Below, one piece after another: positions 8,397-15,472 of a stretch of 21,953 nt of DNA. The stretch lies in assembly GCA_000277445.1 (NCBI GenBank), contig AJWJ01000410.1:1-21953 (forward strand). The letters run 5' to 3'. The DNA is from Polysphondylium violaceum. Taxonomy: Eukaryota; Evosea; Eumycetozoa; Dictyosteliales; Dictyosteliaceae. The position numbers were made by a program, and so were the translations under genes. Numbering within the stretch: position 1 is the first letter of the stretch; each line of letters starts with the position of its first letter. The notes beneath the pieces are model-generated. The model worked only from the letters and a program-made list of their open reading frames with translations, had not been told where the DNA came from and did not search any database.

Positions 8397-10160
8397 ATGA
8401 TTGGAAATCAAAATATAAGATTACTGAAAAGGATCATCACAACCACACCCACAAAACAGTGGTTGCCCAAGAGGTCTTTTTGCATTTCAACAAAATGGAG
8501 TGAAGGTGGTGGGGGTAATGGTGGCACAGCGACACAGATAGTAGAGAATGCAATACCGCTTGATTCACTGTCGAGGGAGTTTAAAGCAGACAATGAAAAG
8601 GTGAGGGCCCAGGATCTGTCGGCGCTCAGAGCACAGGATATACCAGACATGATATCGCCTCTATTAAAGACCACCCTCAAGCTCATTGACATACCGATAG
8701 AGGAGCAGAGAGAGATTATCATGGATTTTATGAAGAGACATGGCTACCAATGGGATGATTTCTATACGCTCAAATACACAGAGTTTTCCAAAGAGATCAA
8801 CATCAATAGGGTGTTTAAATTGTATTCGGGGTCCACCCAAATGATGCTCCAGGCCGTGTTTCCTGAGCGCGAGTGGGAGTATTGGAAATTCAACAAAAAC
8901 TCTGTCAAGTTTGAAATTACACGAGAGATGCAACTACAGTGCATCAGAGCCTATGGCGTTGAAAACAATCTCGATACTCCCGATAAATGGTATAGGGCAG
9001 GGTTGACCTACATTGGCAAGATCCAGACCTCAAGTTCACCTCTCTCAACCAACGAGATTATTCAGCTCGTCGTCGAGGCCCACCCCGAAATGAAGTTTTC
9101 CAAATGGCGTTTTCTTCGAGCCAAGTTGGACATCTTTGACGATCCCGCAGTAAAACAAGACTTTATCGAATACTTTCAAAGCGTGACGAAAAAGATTGAT
9201 CATCTCGAAGACTACTATCTCTTCAAGTGTCGGGATTTCAAGGTCAACAAGTTTTTATCGCACATGATCAAACAGGACTTCAATACAAAGTATCTCAAGT
9301 TTCTCGAATTCTTTTTCCCGCAGGTCGAGTGGAGTGAAGATATATACAAGGTGATTAAAACATCAAAGACCAACCATTTGTCTGCCAGTAAAAAGGTATT
9401 TACCTACACCATCATCAATCAACATTTTAGTTACAATCCAGAGTTTTTGTTGAAGCATAACTACATCTCCAACGAACAATACAAAGAAATCAAGGCAAAG
9501 AAATCAGATAATTCAATCACTACCAGTAGACATCATCTTGATCAAATTCATCAAGATTTAAATAACAATAGTATTGGTAATAGTCGTAATAATAGTTATA
9601 ATGATATAGATGAATTTGACAATAATTATGATATCGATGATTATGATGTCGATGAAAGTCAAGATAGATTAGTTGCACAAGAAGACAGTCATTACGACGA
9701 ATATGATGATGACTATCACGATCACGACGATTTGGGTCAAGATGAGGAACAAGAGTATGATGAAGAGGATGAATATGATTATCAGGATTTAGAAAACTAT
9801 GACTATGAATACAGTTTACAAAAAAGATTTGGTAAAAAGAAACCTAATCCAATTCACAAATCATTGGGTGATGTTGAAGAGAATGACACGTTGCTCGTCA
9901 AGGGTACCTCTAGTGTAAGAGTCCTACCATACAAAAATTCCAAAAGATCAAAAAATAGAATCATCCGAGAGTCTGCAATTATTCACGTTCCCGTTATCGA
10001 TGACTATCTCTTGACAAATGATACCCCTACACCTCGTCTAAAAAGAAAATTAGAGTATAAAAAAATCAAATTGATCAAAGTAAGCGATCCCTCTCGAATC
10101 GTGGATGCCAAAAGAATTCCTCGTCAATATAAAGGTAGAACTAGTATATTTAATTATTAA
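8397..10160 (+). CDS. Probable mitochondrial protein with three FPxxxW modules and an acidic insert, 587 aa
   Basis: I do not recognise the family. The ATG at 8397 has the context TTAAAATG. The first 35 residues are basic and hydroxylated with no acidic residue before Glu36 (NIRLLKRIITTTPTKQWLPKRSFC), which fits a mitochondrial targeting peptide. Three related segments follow: residues about 119-165 (ends FPEREWEYWKF), about 198-239 (ends HPEMKFSKWRF) and about 270-318 (ends FFPQVEWSEDIYK). Each opens with an aromatic pair (WDDFY, WYRAG, EDYYL) and is preceded by a helix, giving units of about 80 residues. Residues about 370-475 are a low-complexity insert rich in Asp, Glu, Asn and Tyr. The C-terminal 110 residues are basic and end KRIPRQYKGRTSIFNY. 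The first two thirds has clearly higher G+C and more coding-like codon use than the insert. No intron is seen. A role in mitochondrial RNA or ribosome biology is a guess from charge pattern only. Confidence 0.7.
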   Translation: MIGNQNIRLLKRIITTTPTKQWLPKRSFCISTKWSEGGGGNGGTATQIVENAIPLDSLSREFKADNEKVRAQDLSALRAQDIPDMISPLLKTTLKLIDIPIEEQREIIMDFMKRHGYQWDDFYTLKYTEFSKEININRVFKLYSGSTQMMLQAVFPEREWEYWKFNKNSVKFEITREMQLQCIRAYGVENNLDTPDKWYRAGLTYIGKIQTSSSPLSTNEIIQLVVEAHPEMKFSKWRFLRAKLDIFDDPAVKQDFIEYFQSVTKKIDHLEDYYLFKCRDFKVNKFLSHMIKQDFNTKYLKFLEFFFPQVEWSEDIYKVIKTSKTNHLSASKKVFTYTIINQHFSYNPEFLLKHNYISNEQYKEIKAKKSDNSITTSRHHLDQIHQDLNNNSIGNSRNNSYNDIDEFDNNYDIDDYDVDESQDRLVAQEDSHYDEYDDDYHDHDDLGQDEEQEYDEEDEYDYQDLENYDYEYSLQKRFGKKKPNPIHKSLGDVEENDTLLVKGTSSVRVLPYKNSKRSKNRIIRESAIIHVPVIDDYLLTNDTPTPRLKRKLEYKKIKLIKVSDPSRIVDAKRIPRQYKGRTSIFNY

Positions 10161-10452
10161 TTAATTCTTTCAATAAATAATGTATTTTATAAAAGTTATA
10201 TTTTCATTTTATTTGTTTCTTGATTTGCCATATCAACCAGATGAAATTAAAATTGAAATTCCAATTATTTTATAAAATTAGACATTGTTTCTTTGTAAAG
10301 TATATCTCATTTCAAATCGTCTTTCAACATCTAAATTGTTGAGCACAAACTAATTATTCTTTCGTTTATCCATTCGAATCTAGCACAACGCCTTCAAGGC
10401 GTTATATTTGTTGCTCCAATCAACAGAGGATTTAAGGAAGATAAACATCAGG

Positions 10453-10534
10453 GGCTCTGATGAGGTAAGAAGAGAGAAGGTTATCTTTGATGGTGGAAAA
10501 TTTGTAAAAACTTCTCTTCTACCTCATCAGAGCC
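10453..10534. repeat. Imperfect inverted repeat able to form a long hairpin
   Basis: GGCTCTGATGAGGTA at 10453-10467 is perfectly complementary to TACCTCATCAGAGCC at 10520-10534. After a one-base bulge (10468) pairing resumes for seven bases (10469-10475 with 10513-10519) and can be extended to 10511 with a small bulge. The loop is about 31 bases. A 15-bp perfect stem at this spacing, not made of simple AT sequence, is unlikely by chance. It could be a small-RNA precursor, an inverted duplication inside a gene relic, or a structured regulatory element. I see no dictyostelid class I RNA motif (CUUACAGCAA) and no DUSE-type CCCATAA box upstream. Confidence 0.65.
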
Positions 10535-10681
10535 TCATATGAAAGCGGTATTGTAATACATGGTTGACGTGCAGATTGATGGAAATTTCCATGGGATCAA
10601 AGTTTACTCCTTCATAGAGTTAATAACAACTTCAATAATAACTTCAACAACAATAACGACAATTACAACAAAATAGAATAG

Positions 10682-10728
10682 TTTTTTTTTATTTTTTTTA
10701 TTTTTTTATTTTTGGAAATCATATAAAT
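10682..10728 (+). promoter_or_regulatory. aven: T-run and TATA-like core promoter of the Aven homologue
   Basis: A nearly pure T tract (10682-10713) is followed by TATAAAT at 10722-10728, 25 bases before the ATG at 10753. Oligo-dT next to a TATA-like box is the usual dictyostelid core-promoter composition, but AT-rich DNA makes this weak evidence. Confidence 0.35.
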
Positions 10729-10752
10729 CTAGATTATATATATAAAGATATC

Positions 10753-11553
10753 ATGTCAGATGAACCAAACTCTAAACAAATTGCAAGATCAGGATATAGG
10801 AAATCTAAACATGTTGATAGAAATACATCTCAGGGTCAGCATAGAAAAGATGAGAGAAAGAAAAAAGCCTTAGAGGCAAGAGAGAATGAATTGCAATCGA
10901 GAATAGTACACGACGATCAAGAGATTGTAGATTTTGATTCATCTCGTTCAAAGTATAGTAAAAGAATTTTAGCACAAAGAAAGAATGATATCGCTGAATT
11001 GGATATCTATAGTAATCAGCAATCTATATTAAACATGCAAGAGTTGTTAAACTCTAAAATTGATTTTATACCAAAGTTTGATATGATGTCTGTGGATGGC
11101 GATGATGAGGAAAATGATGTAAATAGTAGTAGTGTTAAGAATAAGAGTAATAGTAATAGCAATGAATACACTATCAATGTTGGAGAGATTGAAAAGTTAT
11201 TGTTATCAATCAGTATTCCTCAAAGATTAGATATTAATGTAAAATATTTTGTATGTATTACTCGCTTATACATGGCTTATGTTGTTTTATTCTAATAATA
11301 ATAATAACAATAACAACAGGATGGTATCGATATTCCTCAACCAAACAATACAGGTAATATAAAGAGAAAGATTAATAAAAATATAGTTTCAAAGTCATCC
11401 AAATCCTCCAGTAGTAAAGCAACTCAAGAAGAAAATAAAACAATTTCAACTCCAACATCATCAGCCCCACCAGCAGTGCCAGTAACATCAGCCCCACCAA
11501 CAGCACCAACAACAAGTGATAATTTAGAGGACTGGTTAGATACAATTATCTAA
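10753..11553 (+). CDS. aven: Aven homologue, 243 aa
   Basis: There are two exons, 10753-11250 and 11320-11553. The intron begins GTATGT and ends AACAACAG, and both exons are whole numbers of codons (166 and 77 plus stop). Three segments match the conserved parts of animal Aven in the right order: SKYSKRIL (residues about 66-73, compare YSKRKI in human), INVGEIEKLLLSISIPQRLDINV (about 141-163, compare the ELLVRALQELPLCLRLNV region), and the terminal LEDWLDTII (235-243, compare LEDWLDSMIS in human). Aven in animals restrains caspase activation, binds Bcl-xL and Apaf-1 and also activates ATM. The amoeba protein keeps the segments shared across eukaryotes, while the region between is Ser/Asn/Thr/Pro-rich filler. 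It lacks the Arg/Gly-rich N-terminus of vertebrates, and its N-terminus is instead Lys/Arg/Gln-rich. A role outside apoptosis (checkpoint or RNA binding) is more likely in an organism without canonical caspases; that is inference. Confidence 0.75.
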
Positions 11554-11812
11554 GTAAATAAAATTAATGTTCATTTGGTATCAATTCAAAAATACACCAA
11601 TCATTATTATTTAATTAGAAGCAACCTATAACCCTAAGTTTGTTTCAATTTGGTTAACTATGAAGAGATAATAGATATTCATTATCATGAAATGGATAAT
11701 TATATCCAAAAAGTGTAAAAAAAATGAAAAATTTCAAAACAAATATTTTCATTTGCGCAATATGAATCTTTGGATAACACATATATGTTTACATAAATTA
11801 ATATAAATAATA

Positions 11813-13053
11813 ATGTTCAAAACAAATGCATTTAAAGATATTGAGTGTCCCTATGATAATTGTCATTTAAATTCAATATGTTTTTTTAATCATAATTTGA
11901 GATCTAATAGTATCAATAACAATAATAGTAATATAAATAATTTCAATAGTAATAGTAATATTGCTTCATATAATCAACAACAGCAGCAACAACAACAACC
12001 TCCAATATCGAATAGATTATCACTTCAACAACAACATCAATTAAATAGATTACAGCAACAACAGCAACAACAGCAACAACAATTTCAACAACTCCAAAAC
12101 TTTAATGAGATTGAAGATAATGATGGTGAAGATAATGAAGATATCAATGGTTATGATCCAGGTAGTACAAAAATAGATATACCAGATGAAATGATCGATG
12201 ACGATAAAATAGTTTCAAATCCATGTGTATCTAGCGTACCTTCTAAACCACCCACTTCACTCATTGTATCTGAAATTGATCAAAAAATATTCACTAAAAA
12301 GAAGAGAGTAGATATGAAAAGCAATATTCAACAACAACAACAACATCCTCATCAGCAACAACACAATCATCATTCGCAACCAATAGTTTCAAATACAGAC
12401 GCAACAACAACAACAACAACATCCTCATCAGCAACTACACCAACACCAACACCAACATTACAAAAGCTAAAAACATCGATATGGAATCCAACTCTAAAGA
12501 ATATATTATCAAAAACACCAAGTAAAGAGATTTTAGATTTAATAGCTCAAGAAGATATATATAATCCGATTAAATGGAATTCATTGGGCATTGAACCTGC
12601 TCAATTACCGACGATTATAACAGAATCTCGAACTAAAGTTCCTAGATCAGTGAGACAAATGTATTTATTCCTTTTATTATCACCATTACTACTACCATAC
12701 AAACATAAATATCTAATAATATATCATTTATAAAAAAAGTATGTTGTTTCATATTGTAGAAAGATGTGTAGCTGTTGTACCAGATAAAAGAAAAGCTATA
12801 GAAGAAGCTACTGCAATTGAAGAAAGTATTTATGCCGACGCACTCAGTAAAAATGGTAATATTAAATACTCTGAAATAAATAATAATAGTATACTAATTT
12901 CTTTTTCTTTATTTACATTATTGTTATACTATAGTATATTTAAATTTAATATCGATGGAGTTACCCAAACTTTTAGCACAACTCGAAGAGGTTTATAGTT
13001 TTAAACCAACAAATCTAAACATGACCACTCAACCTGATCATGAAGATAATTAA
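11813..13053 (+). CDS. REXO1/EloA-BP1-like protein lacking the exonuclease domain, 360 aa
   Basis: Three exons are 11813-12660, 12740-12855 and 12935-13053, with GT-AG introns of 79 bp. They sum to 1083 bases, exactly 361 codons with the stop. The N-terminus FKDIECPYDNCHLNSICFFNH contains a C-x4-C-x5-C-x3-H zinc finger (Cys12, 17, 23, His27), like that at the start of human REXO1. Residues about 275-345 read KVPRSVRQIMLFHIVERC, then KRKAIEEATAIEESIYADAL, then VYLNLISMELPKLLAQL. This matches the REXO1 middle domain (VPTVIRQRYLNLFIEEC, QEAIEKALNEE, NIYLNVAVNTLKKL), known as the elongin-A-binding region, with the same spacing across both splice junctions. Human REXO1 continues into a DEDDh exonuclease, whereas here the protein stops soon after. 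Poly-Gln, Asn and Thr tracts fill the middle. It is probably a nuclear RNA-processing or transcription-elongation factor. Confidence 0.8.
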
Positions 13054-13106
13054 TGAATTATTAAAATGAAATATTATTTTTCATTATTATTGATGATTAT
13101 TATTGA

Positions 13107-13530
13107 TTATTGTTTGTTTTCTGAAGGTGATGCTGGAGATTCATTTTCTTCTTCTTCTCTCTTTCTTCTTTTTTCAGACATATCTTTTTGAAAAGCTTTA
13201 GCTGCAACATTTCCTCTAAATCTATTTCTAGTATCAAACTATTGATATTGTGGTACTGTTAGTACTTATACTAACATCATCATCGTCATCATGATCACTA
13301 TAATCATATTATGTCATTCTTACCATATCCTTTTTGCATTTATAATAAGCATATAAAAATTCTTTACAATCGTCTTCGAGATCTTTAGATTTCATACATT
13401 CATGAAACTTACCACCATTTCTCATACAGTCGCTCAACTTTACACATTCTATAATGGCATCCTTAATCTCTCGACATGGGTGTCTTGATGGTGCTTCGTT
13501 GTATTCTGCTTCTGGTATTGTTTGAGACAT
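13107..13530 (-). CDS. coa5: COA5/PET191, cytochrome c oxidase assembly factor, 112 aa
   Basis: There are two exons on the minus strand, 13530-13324 (69 codons) and 13238-13107 (43 codons and stop), separated by an 85-bp GTAAGA...AATAG intron. COA5/PET191 is a small protein of the mitochondrial intermembrane space needed to assemble cytochrome c oxidase. The twin CX9C pattern is exact: Cys19-x9-Cys29 and Cys55-x9-Cys65, with Cys35 and Cys45 between, as in the family. The splice joins YYKCKKDM to FDTRNRFRGN, which aligns with the human FECKRSVLDNRARFRGRKGY ending and confirms the intron. After RFRGN the protein runs on for about 34 residues of Lys/Arg/Glu-rich then Ser/Pro/Glu-rich tail that the human protein (about 74 aa) does not have. 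It converges on the REXO1-like gene, with only 53 bp between the stops. Confidence 0.92.
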
Positions 13531-13662
13531 GATGATTAATTGTTACTCGTTCATTAATTTGCAATAAAAAAAATGAAAAAGAAAAAACGAAAAAATCTGA
13601 TTAGATTTGTGATTTGTGATTTGAGAGAATGAAAAATAATATTTGTGATTATTATTAATTTA

Positions 13663-15300
13663 TTACAAAGAGAGTACATTTGGAGATGGAAGGTGTTGGA
13701 TTGATTCGAGATATTCGTTGACGATTAGCGTGGTCACAAAGGATGGTGGTGTGTAAAACATGCGGTTGTGGGATGTGATTCTCAAGAGTCTAAGAGAGGA
13801 TGGCACACGGTCGTCACATACGATTGGTTTAGTGTGGGGGTCTGTGAATGTGAGAAACTTGATTGCATATGCACACTCCAGACTCAGTTTTTGTAAATTG
13901 TTTGGAAGAAAATCAATTCTATCGATTTCATTTGATATTCTGACATATATTGATAAATTTTTGATGGAGGTTGGCAACCTTTGAAGAGCCCCGACTGCCA
14001 TTCCTTCTCTGAGGGTCAATGAAAATGTGTGGATAGTGGAAGGTAAGATTGGAACGATTGAGATCATATTTCTTTTTTTACAATGGTTCAAGTGTAATGT
14101 AGTTAGAGTTGAAGGAAAACTAGTGAATCCTTTAATAGTTTCTGGGATTGTCGACAAAGACTCCAAACCATGTGGTAGACAACCTTGTCTGAGTGTTGTA
14201 TTGTTTGATAAAATTAGTTTTTTTAGTGAGCAAGGCAAAATATTACAATCAAGTATTTGGTTAAAGCCATCCAATCGCAAAGTTTTTAAAGATTGAGGCA
14301 AAACATTTGCCTCCAGAGGTTGATTATATTCTGATATCTTTAATTTAGTAAGCGATTGAGGCAATAAGCCAACTGTTAGAGGATACCCATAAGAACAAAG
14401 ATCTAGATCCCTTATATTGGCAGGGAGATCTCCCACTTGTATCTTGCTCTCAAGATTTCTAATTTTCAAACGAGTAAGTGTGTCGGGAAAAAGAGCATTG
14501 GCTAGTGGAGGAAGACTATCTCGAAAAGTATAGATATAGAGCTCTTCCAACGTTGGAGGAAAAAAATTGGGTGTAAATGGCTGTTCATTGGCTTCATAGT
14601 GTAGGACAAGGCGTTTGATCTTGACATTGTTATTTTTAAATTCCAAAGCTTTTTGATTTAATTGGTCTATCACTTGCTTGTAATTTTCATTGTCAACATC
14701 TATATTAATGTGTAGATTGGTATTTGTTGGAAAAACAAAGTCGAGGTCTAGTTTGTTTGTGTTTGCCAACCAACTAATGTATTTAATACTCTGTGGAAAT
14801 ACATCTTTAAGCATCAAAAGGTTGTTATTGTGGGCAGAAAAACTTATTTCTTCAAGATTGATAGGAAGGGTGTTTGGAAAGATTGGTTGTGTAAAATCTA
14901 AACATGTCATAGTCTCTATGGTAGATAGATTTTCGACCAAGCCTTTCTTGATGACCTCTTCATGTACCAATGATAGGTTTCTAATATACTTTGGTAAATG
15001 ATTTGTGATGATATCAATTTGCTGTAATTGTGATACTGTGTTATAAAAGCTAATGGAGTTATAGATATCTTTTTGTTTGCATGATATATAATCGCTTATA
15101 TTTTCATTGTTAATAAAAATATGTACTTTTATATTATACTCTCTGTTATTTGTATCCAAAGGTTCAAAAAATTTATAATTTTCATCAAAATATGAAGGAG
15201 AGGCTATTATCGTCGTATCACTAATCAAAAGATTATAAATCAACTTTTTTAAAGTTATATTTCTAAAGATTGTAAAGAATATTTGGTCATTGTTTTCCAT
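13663..15300 (-). CDS. FNIP/LRR-type repeat protein, 545 aa
   Basis: This is an intronless gene with its ATG at 15300. The N-terminus (FFTIFRNITLKKLIYNLL) has the hydrophobic opening seen in many dictyostelid FNIP proteins and in the paralogue at 233-1834, and both share the segment HLPKYIR after a stretch with DIITNHLP or DILENHLP. From about residue 165 on it is tandem units such as LPQSLTKLKISEYNQPLEAN, LPQSLKTLRLDGFNQILDCN and LPCSLKKLILSNN. These fit the FNIP consensus better than those of the paralogue because the FNQ half is kept. The last units drift toward LPTSIKNLSI and LPNNLQKLSL. There is no signal peptide or transmembrane segment. Function is unknown; the family is thought to act as binding scaffolds and is highly variable between dictyostelid species. 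Confidence 0.85.
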   Translation of the reverse strand: MENNDQIFFTIFRNITLKKLIYNLLISDTTIIASPSYFDENYKFFEPLDTNNREYNIKVHIFINNENISDYISCKQKDIYNSISFYNTVSQLQQIDIITNHLPKYIRNLSLVHEEVIKKGLVENLSTIETMTCLDFTQPIFPNTLPINLEEISFSAHNNNLLMLKDVFPQSIKYISWLANTNKLDLDFVFPTNTNLHINIDVDNENYKQVIDQLNQKALEFKNNNVKIKRLVLHYEANEQPFTPNFFPPTLEELYIYTFRDSLPPLANALFPDTLTRLKIRNLESKIQVGDLPANIRDLDLCSYGYPLTVGLLPQSLTKLKISEYNQPLEANVLPQSLKTLRLDGFNQILDCNILPCSLKKLILSNNTTLRQGCLPHGLESLSTIPETIKGFTSFPSTLTTLHLNHCKKRNMISIVPILPSTIHTFSLTLREGMAVGALQRLPTSIKNLSIYVRISNEIDRIDFLPNNLQKLSLECAYAIKFLTFTDPHTKPIVCDDRVPSSLRLLRITSHNRMFYTPPSFVTTLIVNEYLESIQHLPSPNVLSL

Positions 15301-15472
15301 TATTATTTGTATTAGTGCATTATATATTTGATAAATTGTTTAAAAGCTACTTCTTAATAATTTTTTTAGATATCTCAAAAAATTCTGCTTACTTTTCAAG
15401 ATATTAAAAAAAAATTAAGATATGACGTGGATTTATAGTAAATATCTAATTTATTTGTTTATTAAATTGAAT

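Larger units (their letters stand above)
10161..10752. other. Intergenic region with coding-like relic and hairpin
   Basis: About 590 bp separate the mitochondrial-type gene from the Aven homologue. The middle (about 10300-10620) has higher G+C than ordinary gaps in this window and reads like protein over short stretches. On the plus strand 10384-10542 is open and would give peptides such as FKALYLLLQSTEDLRKI and REKVIFDGGKFVKTSLL. On the minus strand pieces such as LNNLDVERRFEMRYTLQ are open. No ATG-to-stop gene or convincing splice set joins them and I recognise no family, so I list it as a possible relic or fast-evolving gene fragment and not as a gene. It also contains a perfect 6-bp stem AACGCC-TTCAA-GGCGTT at 10387-10403 and the larger inverted repeat listed separately. 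The last 70 bases are promoter-like. Confidence 0.4.

Noticed and set aside
11251-11295. Read-through ending of exon 1 of the Aven homologue (VCITRLYMAYVVLF)
   Set aside because: It begins at a strong GTATGT donor, and the downstream exon from 11320 supplies the conserved LEDWLD ending in the same phase.
12661-12733. Read-through ending of exon 1 of the REXO1-like gene (MYLFLLLSPLLLPYK...)
   Set aside because: It is intron sequence. Splicing at 12660/12740 gives RQIMLFHIVERC, which keeps the exact spacing of the REXO1 family.
14387-14394. CCCATAA-like sequence resembling the DUSE promoter box of dictyostelid ncRNA genes
   Set aside because: It lies within the coding region of the FNIP gene on the opposite strand and no class I RNA motif follows.
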